From assembly GCA_947568835.1 (NCBI GenBank), contig OX387608.1:2332001-2396000 (forward strand): a DNA stretch of 64,000 bases. Direction: 5' to 3'. Below the pieces are notes generated by a model. That model saw nothing but the letters and a program-made list of their open reading frames with translations, was not told the DNA's origin and searched no databases. Shown here piece after piece: positions 32,785-43,444 of the stretch (positions are counted from its first letter, which is position 1; every line of letters starts with the position of its first letter). Position numbers and translations under genes: made by a program. The DNA comes from Protonemura montana. Its lineage: Eukaryota > Arthropoda > Insecta > Plecoptera > Nemouridae.

Positions 32785-35700
32785 CTAGCTCCAAGTTGGA
32801 TCGTAGCCCTGCCAGTTGGAGTTAGGAGCCAGGTAAACACGGCGTCCTTGATGCATGAAGCTCACGACGCCATGGTAACCAGTTCTCGGGACGCCGCTCT
32901 GCAAAAACAATGGGCGGGGCTCGTAACCAATGCAAAATAAAGCCAGTCTTGCCGGATCTTGTGGGATCTTGCTGCTACAGTCGTGTTAGCCTAACCTTGC
33001 CACAGCCTGGTGGACTCTGACGTCACTAACTGCAGTCGTGTTAGCCTTACCTTGCTACAGCCTGGTGGACTCTGACGTCACTTACTACATGTTGCCAACT
33101 TTAGAACGCAAAATAAAGCTAGTCTTCACCGGGGAGTTTAAAAATTAACCAGGAAATTATGAAGGAACAATACATCTCGCATTTAAATTCCTTGTGAATT
33201 GGTCAGTTTATTTACGTGAAATTAAATCTATTGAAAAATAAGAACTTGAATACAAAACTAAAAGTCCTAATGGCTTCTGCTAAATACCTGCCGTACACTA
33301 GCGGATTCTAGCAATGGCTGCCAAAGAGCAGTTTGCAAACTTGGGTGCATGCCAACCTGATAAAAGTTAAAAGTAACCCAAAATATATTAATTTGATCTT
33401 TGGTTGATTTCCAGCCAAAGTTGTGTTTGTACTGGTATTGTTCCTAACATAATACTTAAAATGAAACTAGGTGCATACACTAGGATTAATTTGAGTTTGC
33501 TACTTTCTGGGCTGCTTGATCCAACCTAGAAAACATGACACCATGATGCTACTGTTTAATATCTAATTTTCTGGCAGAAAAAAATGTTTTGCTCTGGTTG
33601 AAACAGTCGATAATTTTAGTAAAAATAATAATTGAATGAAAAACAACAAATAGTAATCATATATCATTCAATATTTTGTTTTACTGAAATTATTAAATGT
33701 TTCAACCAAAGAAAAATATTTTTTTTCTGCTATAAAATTAGATAGTTAACAGTAGCATCATGGTGTCATGTTTTCTAGGTTGGTACAAGCACCCCAGAAA
33801 GTAGCAAACTCAAATTAATCCTAGTGCATTGTTCCGTCTCGGCATCGTATCTCACCCGGAACTCGTCCATCAGTCCGAGCATCTTGGCCGTCTTCTTGAA
33901 CGCCTCCTTCGTGTGGTACACAATGCGGACCGTTCCGCCGGGAACGTCTCCGGAACGCAGCTGGGCGTACGTGACGACCGGCGCCGCGTTCACAGCCTTG
34001 TCGAAAGCAGCATCGTACACGTTCTGGAACGACAAGCACAGCCTTCTAGGTCGGGAACAGTTGCAGTGTTTGAATGCTGTTCATTCGAAGTTGAGTCATG
34101 ATTGTTTTTAGACTCATGTCTATTTGATGTAAACTTAGCACTAGTTTTAACAAAAACTATTTCCACTGGGTTTTGAATGCTAAGTAAAGAAAAACTGAAT
34201 TTTCCATACACATAATTGGTTAGTTAGTTAAATACGCCAATTTGTTTGGGATTTTATTTCAGAAAATACAAAATACATTAGTTTTTGAGTTATTGACCCT
34301 GATTATTTTATTTAGATGCATTTAGGATGCATGAACTAGGTAATTGTTGTTATGTTATGAGGTTCTTTTGTTATTGGAAAATTGTCAGGACTGCTCTTAC
34401 CCTTGATAAAGTAACAGGTACAAGTTACGAAACGTTGGGAAATTTAGTTGTTCTTCACTTAGCATTCAAAACCCAGTTGAAATAGTTTTTGTTGAAGTTA
34501 AGTTGGTTGTATTTTTGTTAGGTTGACAACATCTATTTGTAATGTTGGCCCTACCTTGGTGAGGTACGTCAAGTTGGTGGTCCTGAAAGGCACAAACTTG
34601 TCGTTGAGTTTGATGAACTTGAGATGCTTCTCGAAGAAGAAGCCGCTGCAAAACAACAAGAACACGGAGGTGAGCTTTGCTGGTCGATCGAAGCTTGTGC
34701 TTGTCGCTACGTGGGTTTTAGGTTATGAATAACGTCACGTACTTGCTGACGCCGACCTTGCCGAATGTGCGTGTTCGTGAGAGTTCCGGTCGGATGCAAG
34801 CTCGACCCTTGCGTTGGTCCGGTTGTCTCATCCAGTCGTCCCAGTACCTGCGATTGACCAATATTTCAGTAGATTAGGGCAAAATTTGTGCAAATTTATC
34901 AAATTTTAATTACAATTGGGCAAAATTGACACAAATTTATTGAATTTTCATCACAATTGGGCAAAATTTGTCGAATTTTCATCACAATTGGTAAAGACAC
35001 AGTAAAAATTGACCAACATTTCATCAAAATGGTTCAAAATGATCCTGATTTGTCAAAACTTCTTGAAGTTTTATAAAAATTGGCCAATAATTCTGTCAAA
35101 ATCTACGACAAGCCTGCCAAGCCGCGATACAAGCCCCGCCCCCTGTTCTTCAGAGGATGCTCGAACTAGGTAATTGTTATAATTTTATGTGGTTCTTTAG
35201 TTATCGGAAAATTGTCAGGACTGCTCAAACCTCTGAAGAAGTAACTAATATATGTTACGAAACGTCGGGAAATTTAGTAGCCCTTTACTTAGCATTCAAA
35301 ACCCAGTTCAAATAGTTTTTCTAAGAACTGAATCTGATTAAAGTGGTTCAAAATTGAGCAGTGTATAAAACTTCAATTGGATAGTTTTCCGCGGGATCAG
35401 CATCACTACGTTACTTATTTTCACTCAATACACTAATCACACACTAATGTGGACAAAGATTCTTGACGTTAAAGCAAGCAAAGGGGGTTCAAATTAAGCA
35501 GTATAGGAGTTGGATTTGAGTCAGATTAAACCTGGACATTGAGTCTAAGAGGGTGAACCTTTTTCTGCGGAGTAACCCTCAATAAGAAATTTTCTTAGTT
35601 ACTGAAATTGCTGAAATCAACTCAAATTAATCACATCACTCTTATCACTCAATTCTCTCATGGCAACTGCATATGCAGCGGGTGAACTTCTAGTTTTTAA

Positions 35701-38700
35701 TAAATATTTAGTGATATTGTGACCAATTTTTAACTAATTTTAACCATTTTTGACAATATTTGACAATTTTTTTAAAGTTGTGGCATTAAGCAATATATAG
35801 AACCAAACGGTTGGACGTGTTGGAAACACTGGTTCTTGTTAGATCACCAAAGTTAAGCAAGGTTGCGCTGAGTCAGGTATTGAATGGGTGACCATCATAC
35901 ACATGACCAGTTCTGTTTGGGAGAGAGGTTGGAGCAAGATTGGAGGGATGAAGGTTAAGCAACACTACGCTGGGTCAGGTATTGGATGGGTGACCATAAT
36001 ACACATACAGCAACTTCACTTGCCTTGCTTATCAACCTCTCGACAGCATGGATTTGTGGAGGAATCCTGTTGTTTGAGTTGTACCGTCCTTCGGAAGGGA
36101 CGTTAAGCCGGTGGTCCCCTTGGTGCTCTTCAACAGGAGTAGGCTACGTGCAGGAACTAGGTTTCCTCTCCTCCCTTCTAGGCTAGGTCAGGTTCATCAT
36201 CATCCACTCATTCACCGACGCCATTAGACCAGTGCCACATGGCACGTTGTCAAAAACACTGCGTCGTTAAACACCACAAATAAATAAATAAAATTAAGCC
36301 ATATAATGTAGCTACTCACGAGGGCGGCCACTTTGGTGCCAGCTCTTTCCACGTGTCCTTGGTCAACATCCAGCCGAGCCCGGGGAAGAAGTCCGTGCGA
36401 TGAAGCAAGGCCGGTGAGTTCTCGTCGACCAGCGGTGGCTTGCCGTTGTCATTCCAAGCCGAGACGCACCACAGCGTGGGGTCACTCTGGAGGACGGCGT
36501 ACATCGCGAGAAAGTACTCGTAGAAGTCCACCGCTATGTCAAGGTCGTCTGCAAGTAGGACACATCGTCAGTCACATCTGGACAAATAGTTAACCTTTTC
36601 GTTTACAATTTTTTTGACAAGTTTTTGACCTATTTTGGCTCTAGCGTAGGATGTCGGAGTCTACCGAGATATCAAGGTCGTTTGCAAGGTTGGTGTGACG
36701 CAAATCAATGTGCTGCAAAATTGGTAAAAAGATTAGAAAAAAATCACTGAAATTTGGATTTTTCAAAATTGTCCCAATTTTTTACAACTATTTGATCATT
36801 CCATACACATTATCCAAAAACTTCAGTAAGCTGACTAGATCCAATGCTCTATCCAGGTTATTTGAGATCAGCTGGCTGGATTCTATGCTCTATCCAGGTT
36901 ATTTGAGATCAGCTGGCTGGATCCAATGCTCTATCCAGGTTGTTTGAGATCAGCTGGCTGGATCCTATGCTCTATCCAAGTTATTTGAGATCAGCTGGCT
37001 GGATCCCATGCTCTATCCAGGTTATTTGAGATCAGCTGACTGAATCCTATGCTCTATCCAGGTTATTTGAGATCAGCTGGCTGGATCCTATGCTCTATCC
37101 AGGTTATTTGAGATCAGCTGGCTGGATCCTATGCTCTATCCAGGTTATTTGAGATCAGCTGGCTGGATCCTATGCTCTATCCAGGTTATTATATACCTAG
37201 GTATATAGGTATATAACCCAGATTGCTCCGGGAGGGGGGGGGGGGGGGATTGGCTGACCTTCAACGATGATGACGCTGTCGAAGTTGAAGTCGAAGAAAG
37301 TGCGATTAAGGGCCCAGCCGTAGTGTCGCGCGATCTTGAAGTAGCCTTTGAACTTCTTTTCTCGCGGCGGCACGGCAATCTCGCTCTGGTCCGGTTGCTA
37401 GGCAACAAAGTGCGGTTAGGTCAGCGAAAACAGAGTGTTTTATTAGGAACACTGGTAATTGTTGTACTGATAAATCGTGTACTAGTAAATGTTTATCCAA
37501 TTTATCACCTGAATGTGTGTGACTTGGTCTCCCAGCTCGGCTATGACCTGGCTTGTTGGTCGATGTTGGCAGTCCTGGCTGACGATGATGGGGAACTGTG
37601 CTGCGGAGGGGCGGAGTCTCAACAGCTGTTCCAGGCTCCGAGAGACTGTGACTCTGTTACAGGCGAGGAGCAGGACGGCCAACACAGGGCCACCGTCAGG
37701 GAGTCGGGCGGAAGAGATAGCTCTCATACGCAGCATCTGCAAGGTTAGGTTATGTTAGTTTGGCCAAAAAAAAAATAGCCAATATTTTGACAAAATTGTT
37801 GTCATAATAACACGCTAGAAAGAATGCAAAATTAGCCATTTTACCATAAAAACAATAACAATATCTTGTCTCTTTAGTATTCTTTGTTAAAATTACGATT
37901 ATTTATTTTATAATTCTCTACCTTTCGACCACGTTATTATTTTTTTTTCTTCAATTAAACATCATGCATACACGTTTCGCTAAATATTCTGGAGATAAAG
38001 AGAGCAATGTCACTCGATTTTCGGCCTCGCGATATTTTGCAGAGGAGTTTGACAAACGTTTCCTTTGAGCCTGCAAGTTTTCACACAGACGGCTAAAAAT
38101 TAACGTTCCGTTCTCTTAAGTATCGCTATTCCTCTGCGACTTAACGTAGCCTTTAGCAAATTATTTAACGGATTGTTAACGATCAGACCGTCTGTCGAAA
38201 AAACCAGCGTTTGTAGTATTTTAAAATGGGACTACACTGAAAAATGTCTCTTCAAACAATTCACGCACACACCGCATCACTGGTTCAACTATGTTCCCGT
38301 TTGGCAGCCGCGGGAATATTCTATCACAGAACGCTATCAGTCCTTTGCCATTTGGGAACTGCCGACATTTTTAATGCACGTAAAAAAAGACACCTCCCGC
38401 AATAATCGTATCGCTCGGTATTATTATTAGTCAATAACATATCAATTTTTTGAATATCGATCGTTTTTACCTTATATACGTATTATTTTATATTATATAC
38501 AATTGGAAATCACTTTTTAAATATTACACTAAGTTGTCATTTTATTTAGATTTAAAAAACACACATCGTTAACGTGGACGAAATAGAGCTGCGTATTTAT
38601 TTACGCAGATTGTCACATATTGTGTTTTTCCTCGTTCAAATAATCTCAAAGATGCAGGCCGCGATCTCACTTGGGGCAGTTAATTACGATGTTTGCGGAA

Positions 38701-41600
38701 AAATTTGCTTTCGGTCAATGATCGAAGGGCATGAAAATGACGAGCGCTTTTGAATGCTAGCTCCAGACGCATTTTTCTCACGGACGTAAAAAAATTCGTT
38801 GTCAGCTATCGAAATGCAATCGAAAACAAAGATTGAACAAAAAACGAATTTCTTGTATTCAGGAATTGCTGTTGTGTGCAATGCTTCTCTAGGACATTTA
38901 CGTAAAACAAAATTACTCAAAATGGTAATACAAAATTGACTCCAATTGACCTGAGTAAGCTCCCACTCCAATAGACATGAGTAAGCTCCCACTCCAATAG
39001 ACCTGAGTAAGCTCCCACTTCAATAGACCTGAGTAAGCTCCCACTTCAATAGACCTAAGTAATCTCCAATAGACCTGAGTAAGCTCCCATTCCAATAGAC
39101 CTGAGTAAGCTCCCACTCCAATAGACCTGAGTAAGCTCCCACTCCAATATACCTGAGTAAGCTCCCACTCCAATAGACCAGAGTAAGCTCCCACTCCAAT
39201 AGACCTGAGTAAGCTTCCACTCCAATAGACCTGAGTAAGCTCCCACTCCAATAGACCTGAGTAAGCTTCCACTCCAATAGACCTGAGTAAGCTCCCACTC
39301 CAATAGACCTGAGTAAGCTCCCACTCCAATAGACCTGAGTATGATAATAACACACAAGACCAGAGAGAAACCTGAGTAAGCTCCCACTCCAATAGACCTG
39401 AGTAAGCTCCCACTCCAATAGACATGAGTAAGCTCCCACTCCAATAGACCTGAGTAAGCTCCCACTTCAATAGACCTAAGTAATCTCCCACTCCAATAGA
39501 CCTGAGTAAGCTCCCACTCCAATAGACCTGAGTAAGCTCCCACTCCAATAGACCTGAGTAAGCTCCCACTCCAATAGACCTGAGTAAGCTCCCACTTCAA
39601 TAGACCTAAGTAATCTCCAATAGACCTGAGTAAGCTCCCATTCCAATAGACCTGAGTAAGCTCCCACTCCAATAGACCTGAGTAAGCTCCCACTCCAATA
39701 GACCTGAGTAAGCTCCCACTCCAATATACCTGAGTAAGCTCCCACTACAACAGCCTTAAGCAGAATTAAAAAAAAACTTTCTAAACATTCTGCTAAATTG
39801 GTTCTAAGTGGTACTTTTCATCGTATTTTGAACATAATCGCTAAAAGTACTCTCGGAAGAGTTCATCTTTTAACAATTAACTAGTTTTTGCAAGATTATT
39901 GTTGTTTTTTTCTGAAATAATATTGAATTAAAATGCCCAGACTTAACTATCAAGTAATTACAAACACAGATAGAGGTAAGAAAGTGGAAAAAGTTGCCAC
40001 TGGAAGCTTGTGCAAGAATCTAATTGCTCTTTGGGTCAATTAAAACTAGGTACAAGGGCAATAAAATAACAACAATGAGTGATTCCCAAGGACAGAAACA
40101 TTAATGTGCCAGGTAATTACTGTCTTCTATTACCTAATTACCTACGTGCACAGCTCACAGAGTTATAGCAAGTTAATTACCGTTGATCTTACCAACAGTT
40201 CATGTCCCAGTTCACCAACTACATTTTAATCTTAATTTTGTAGGAGATTTCAGGAAAAAAAAACAGTTTTCCCTCTTTTCCGACATTGTATGGGTTTAAA
40301 TCGCTCCTAAATGTTATTTCAGAACATGGGTTTAAATAGATTCCTTTGCCATATTTTGTTTTGTCATAACAGAGGCTTCAATGTTAATAAATTGAAATAT
40401 CGCCATCATTACAAAGAAATCTAGAAACTGTTCCTCGCCTTGGCTTTCGATGACAAAAGAACAAATATCGGGCTCAAAAGAATGTCTCTGACCTCATCGT
40501 CTCTGTCTCGGTGTTGTTCCTCGCGTTCTTTATCCTCGTCCCCCGGCTTCCCTTCATTGGTAGACAGCAATTCTGAAACACATTCCACGTTGTCTCAGTA
40601 CACATCCACTTACAGTTTGCTCACAGACGACAAATTCATCTAGCACTTGTTCAACAACTGGAGAAACAATTCCCTTGTTGCAGTTTTTTTTGGTTTTCTG
40701 GCATTTCCACTAGGGAGCTTAAACCAGCAAGCGTATGATGGAATGGAAGCTAGACTGGAAAAATGGCCGGTGCAATTGGGAGGTCCCGGGTTCGTATCCC
40801 GGTTCGGTTGCACATTTTTCCAGTCTAGCTTCCTTTCCAATTCTTTTATTATTTTACTTCTGGTTTTAAAACAATCTCGCTTCTTAGTTGAAGTGGAAAT
40901 TTTGCTTTTCTTTTTTTTTAGCTAGAAGCTATTAGGTGCATTACAATTTCTTATCTAGTTGTATTTAGTTTTATCTTATCTTAGTTGAAACTATTGCTAC
41001 ATTGGGTTCATTCCATATAAATAGGACCACTTTAAATGAGTTTTAACCTCAACCAACTCAGAATTTCATGAAATTTGGCACACTTGTTCAGAATGTTGGT
41101 TTGAGTAAAAGCATTTTTTTGTTTGTTTTTTACTAGAAGACTTCAAAAGTTACAGGGGGCTCAAGTTCGGGCGTTTTCACCCCCCCACCCCCCCTTAATA
41201 GTTGTATTTAGTTTTATCTTATCTTAGTTGAAATTATTGCTATGGCAACTTCCAATCATATGCAGAGAAATTCGAATGTTTCTGTGAGCTAGAGATTCAA
41301 CTTACAGTTCAACATTTTTTGTAAAACCCAACCTGAGTCAACATTTAATGCAGATCTTCTGGCATGGATATGCAGGTGCATCTACTCACTGTGTTTGCTT
41401 ATAATATCTTGCAACTGCGACTTCAAGTCGCTGCTCAGAGCCAGCTGCTCTGTCAGATCCTGTTCGAGCCGGTGAACCTTCCGATCTGTGTCGGTCTCAG
41501 CTCTCCCACCGATCGGGCGGTACAAGAAGAGAAAGTAAGTCGCCGAGGCCCATAGCAAGACGATCAGGAAGCCATACCAGATGGAGTTTTTAAAGCGCAT
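32785..41600 (-). CDS. MGAT1: Alpha-1,3-mannosyl-glycoprotein 2-beta-N-acetylglucosaminyltransferase I (9 exons)
   Basis: Minus-strand exons 41600-41390, 40572-40493, 37736-37509, 37397-37259, 36548-36320, 34847-34743, 34645-34555, 34023-33856 and 32898-32785 join in phase to 454 residues (human 445). It is a type II Golgi protein: short cytosolic tail MRFKNSIW, membrane anchor about residues 8-28, then a charged coiled stalk ([27 protein letters not shown]). The catalytic domain shows [32 protein letters not shown], the metal/UDP-binding E219-D220-D221, [30 protein letters not shown] and [19 protein letters not shown] at the end. The enzyme adds the first GlcNAc of hybrid and complex N-glycans to Man5. 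Introns 2 and 4 hold large minisatellites. The first exon lies between two inverted transposon-like arms. Confidence 0.96.
33478..33828. mobile_element. Foldback MITE in MGAT1 intron 8
   Basis: The arms of roughly 170 bp mirror each other: CACTAGGATTAATTTGAGTT, TGCTACTTTCTGGG and AACATGACACCATGATGCTA at the left are found reverse-complemented at the right, ending AATCCTAGTG. The right end is 27 bp from the exon 8 donor. Confidence 0.85.
34106..34495. repeat. Inverted pair of hammerhead-like repeat arms
   Basis: It starts with AGACTCATGTCTATTTGATG (reverse complement of the 3' end at 32440), then TTTTGAATGCTAAG. After an interior with CATTTAGGATGCATGAACTA come GATAAAGTAACAGGTACAAG and TTACGAAACGTTGGG. 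The same architecture is at 61200-61640. It lies in MGAT1 intron 7. Confidence 0.75.
35155..35330 (+). repeat. Variant of the hammerhead-like repeat
   Basis: This copy reads CTCTGAAGAAGTAACTAATA then TATGTTACGAAACGTCGGG. It is the copy closest to a hammerhead core (CUGAAGA ... GAAAC). It lies in MGAT1 intron 5. Confidence 0.7.
35815..36290 (+). mobile_element. 5S-derived SINE, near full length
   Basis: The 5S-like head (GTTAGATCACCAAAGTTAAG, ATTGAATGGGTGACC), a partial duplication of the head, then CAACTTCACTTGCCTTGCTT, the CGTCCTTCGGAAGGGACG hairpin, and a 3' end with TCATCATCCACTCATTCACC and an AAATAAATAAATAA tail. It lies in MGAT1 intron 5, about 30 bp from exon 5. Confidence 0.9.
36826..37190. 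repeat. 41-bp minisatellite in MGAT1 intron 4
   Basis: About nine copies of a unit containing TCCAGGTTATTTGAGATCAG and CTGGCTGGATCCTATGCTC. The same unit, reversed, occurs as an array at 49632-49840 in IFT140. A G run of about 18 follows at 37231-37249, roughly 10 bp from the exon 4 donor. Confidence 0.95.
38935..39755. repeat. 26-bp minisatellite in MGAT1 intron 2
   Basis: About 31 copies of AGACCTGAGTAAGCTCCCAC plus TCCAAT. Variant units (CTTCAATAGACCTAAGTAAT and a shortened TCTCCAATAG) recur near 39045 and 39600, so a block of several hundred bases has been duplicated. The rest of intron 2 (37737-38934, 39756-40492) is AT-rich without recognisable features. Confidence 0.95.
40746..40833. 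repeat. Hairpin with a tRNA T-arm-like tip
   Basis: GAAGCTAGACTGGAAAAATG and CATTTTTCCAGTCTAGCTTC are perfect inverted repeats. Between them, GGTGCAATTGGGAGG, a B-box-like GGGTTCGTATCCCGG and TTCGGTTGCAC form an inner stem and a T-arm-like stem-loop. It lies in MGAT1 intron 1. The sequence is unrelated to the other tRNA-hairpin family. Confidence 0.8.
41004..41197 (+). mobile_element. Left arm of an inverted transposon-end pair
   Basis: It begins GGGTTCATTCCATATAAATA, then GGACCAC, TCAGAATTTCATGAAATTTG and ACTAGAAGACTTCAAAAGTT, and ends in a C-rich tract. It is flanked by a direct repeat of about 40 bp (TATTTAGTTTTATCTTATCT) at 40962 and 41204. Confidence 0.75.
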
Positions 41601-42586
41601 CGCTGCCCAGGCTAACTAGCGACATCTAGAACAACGAGCTGCTGTCAGTGGAGTAGTCGGTGGACCGTGGGATGGTTGAGAAAATGAATTATTTTGGGCG
41701 AGACTAAGTGAATGGTCGAAGTCAGGCCTGTGTGTGGCGGCGACATGTCAAAATACAAATAGTGGACAACTGAATTGCAAGGTTATGGTAGACCAGTGCA
41801 ATGAGGGACATCAGTGTGTTAAGAATCAAAATTAATTGATAGAACATCGAACGCCGAGTAAGAAGTTCAATAAATAGTTGTTACTTACGGCAATGAGCAA
41901 GGAAATGGGTTTGTGGTCACGTAGGCAAATAATCACGAAACAAATCTGACATTTTGACGCGTAACAAACTGTGTAACCAATGTGTGACGCCCAGCCAGGC
42001 TATCTCACTTCCTCCTCTTATAAAACAGCTGTGATAATCAGTACTGCCAAGTGTTGCCAAGGTGGAACGTTGTACCGGGCAACGAGGCAAAACAACTCGA
42101 TGAAAGTTTGCTTTTAAGAATAAACATGTAGTGAGGTCTGGAACAAACACAATAAAATCTAAAATGAGCATTTCTCACTATGTTAATGAAAGTCTGAGCT
42201 GTTACACATTGTGGGGCTTAGGACGTCTTTGCTTAGGACCGTAGCTGTAATTGCCTGATGAGAAACTTTTTTACACAAGATATTTTTTTCTAGAAAAGTG
42301 GTAGCAGAGGTGGTAGAGAGCCAATTCTGAATTTTAGCACAAATATTCATTCATATGTTTTCAACATAAAAACATTTTTTTTAGGTAAATTGAAGTGGGA
42401 GGGTTTTTTTTTCACTGACGTTTTTTGAAAATGCAGATGTAGAAAATCAAGTTAAAATTACTGTCAATCAAGTGGTACATATTATATATTCAAGTAGGGA
42501 ATTGAATTACCTTTCAGATGAGCTCTCCTGGAACTCTGTAGCTGTCGTACAACCCTAAATAATGTATATAATGTGACGGTGATATG
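41601..42586. other. MGAT1 upstream region
   Basis: This should hold the MGAT1 promoter. I see no further exon. It is enclosed, together with exon 1, by the two inverted arms. Confidence 0.4.
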
Positions 42587-42755
42587 CACGGGGGTTGAAA
42601 ACGCCCAAACTTCAACCCCCTATAACTTTTGAAGTCTTCTAGTGAAAAAAAAGTCCTTTCACTCAAATAACATACTTAACCAGTGTGCCAAATTTCGTGA
42701 AATTCTGAGTCAGTCAAGGTCAAGGGTGGTCCTATTGGACATGGAATGACCCCAA
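42587..42755 (-). mobile_element. Right arm of the inverted transposon-end pair
   Basis: Reverse complement: GGGGTCATTCCATGTCCAAT, AGGACCAC, TCAGAATTTCACGAAATTTG, CACTAGAAGACTTCAAAAGT. It is clearly homologous to 41004-41197, and its outermost GGGTCATTCCAT matches the ends of the 17920-20650 palindrome. Confidence 0.75.
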
Positions 42756-42779
42756 GCGATATGACTCTTTTCGATGACT

Positions 42780-43320
42780 GATTTTATTTATTTATTTTTT
42801 TATTCATGTTCCTTACACTAAATACAATAATAGTATAGAACAAGACATGGCATAAATGTAAAAATATACAATAATAATAATAATGACGAGCATAAAGTTA
42901 TTTTCTAAATTATGCAAGAGAGGGCAGTACGATTGCTTTCTGTCGCGGCTAAAATATTCGTCAATGGAGTAAAACAGGTTTTGAGTGAGGTTTGCTTTTG
43001 CCAAGCTGTTGAACTTTAACAGAGGAATGTTTGATGTTGTCAGGGAAATGGTTGAAAATCATGGCTGATATCCATTGCAGATTATTGTTCAAGAATTGGA
43101 GGTTGTTTACTGGGATGTAGCTGTTGTTTTGGTTTCTTGTATAGTGATGGTGAGTGGATTCACTAGGGGAGTATAAGGAGGGATACATTTTGACATGACA
43201 GACAGCTTTTAGAATAAAAATGCTAGTGACAGTGAGTATTTTTAACGAAACAAACAGTTCTCGGCAGGAGTGTTGCCATGAGACACCAACAATCTTCCGT
43301 ACAGCTTGCTTTAGAAGGCG
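42780..43320 (-). mobile_element. LINE 3' fragment
   Basis: Minus-strand frames give HHHYTRNQNNSYIPVNNLQF, FNHFPDNIK and LFYSIDEYFSR, the C-terminal end of the same kind of reverse transcriptase ORF as at 51792. It is 5'-truncated. Confidence 0.8.
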
Positions 43321-43444
43321 TCAATTTTTGAGACGGTTATAGTGTTGATAATAATAAAATCTCTGACAGAAATCTTAGAGGTGGCTGAAAGAGAAGATAA
43401 AAGGCAGCGCTAGAGCATGTGCTGACGATCAAGGCTCCGCCCTT

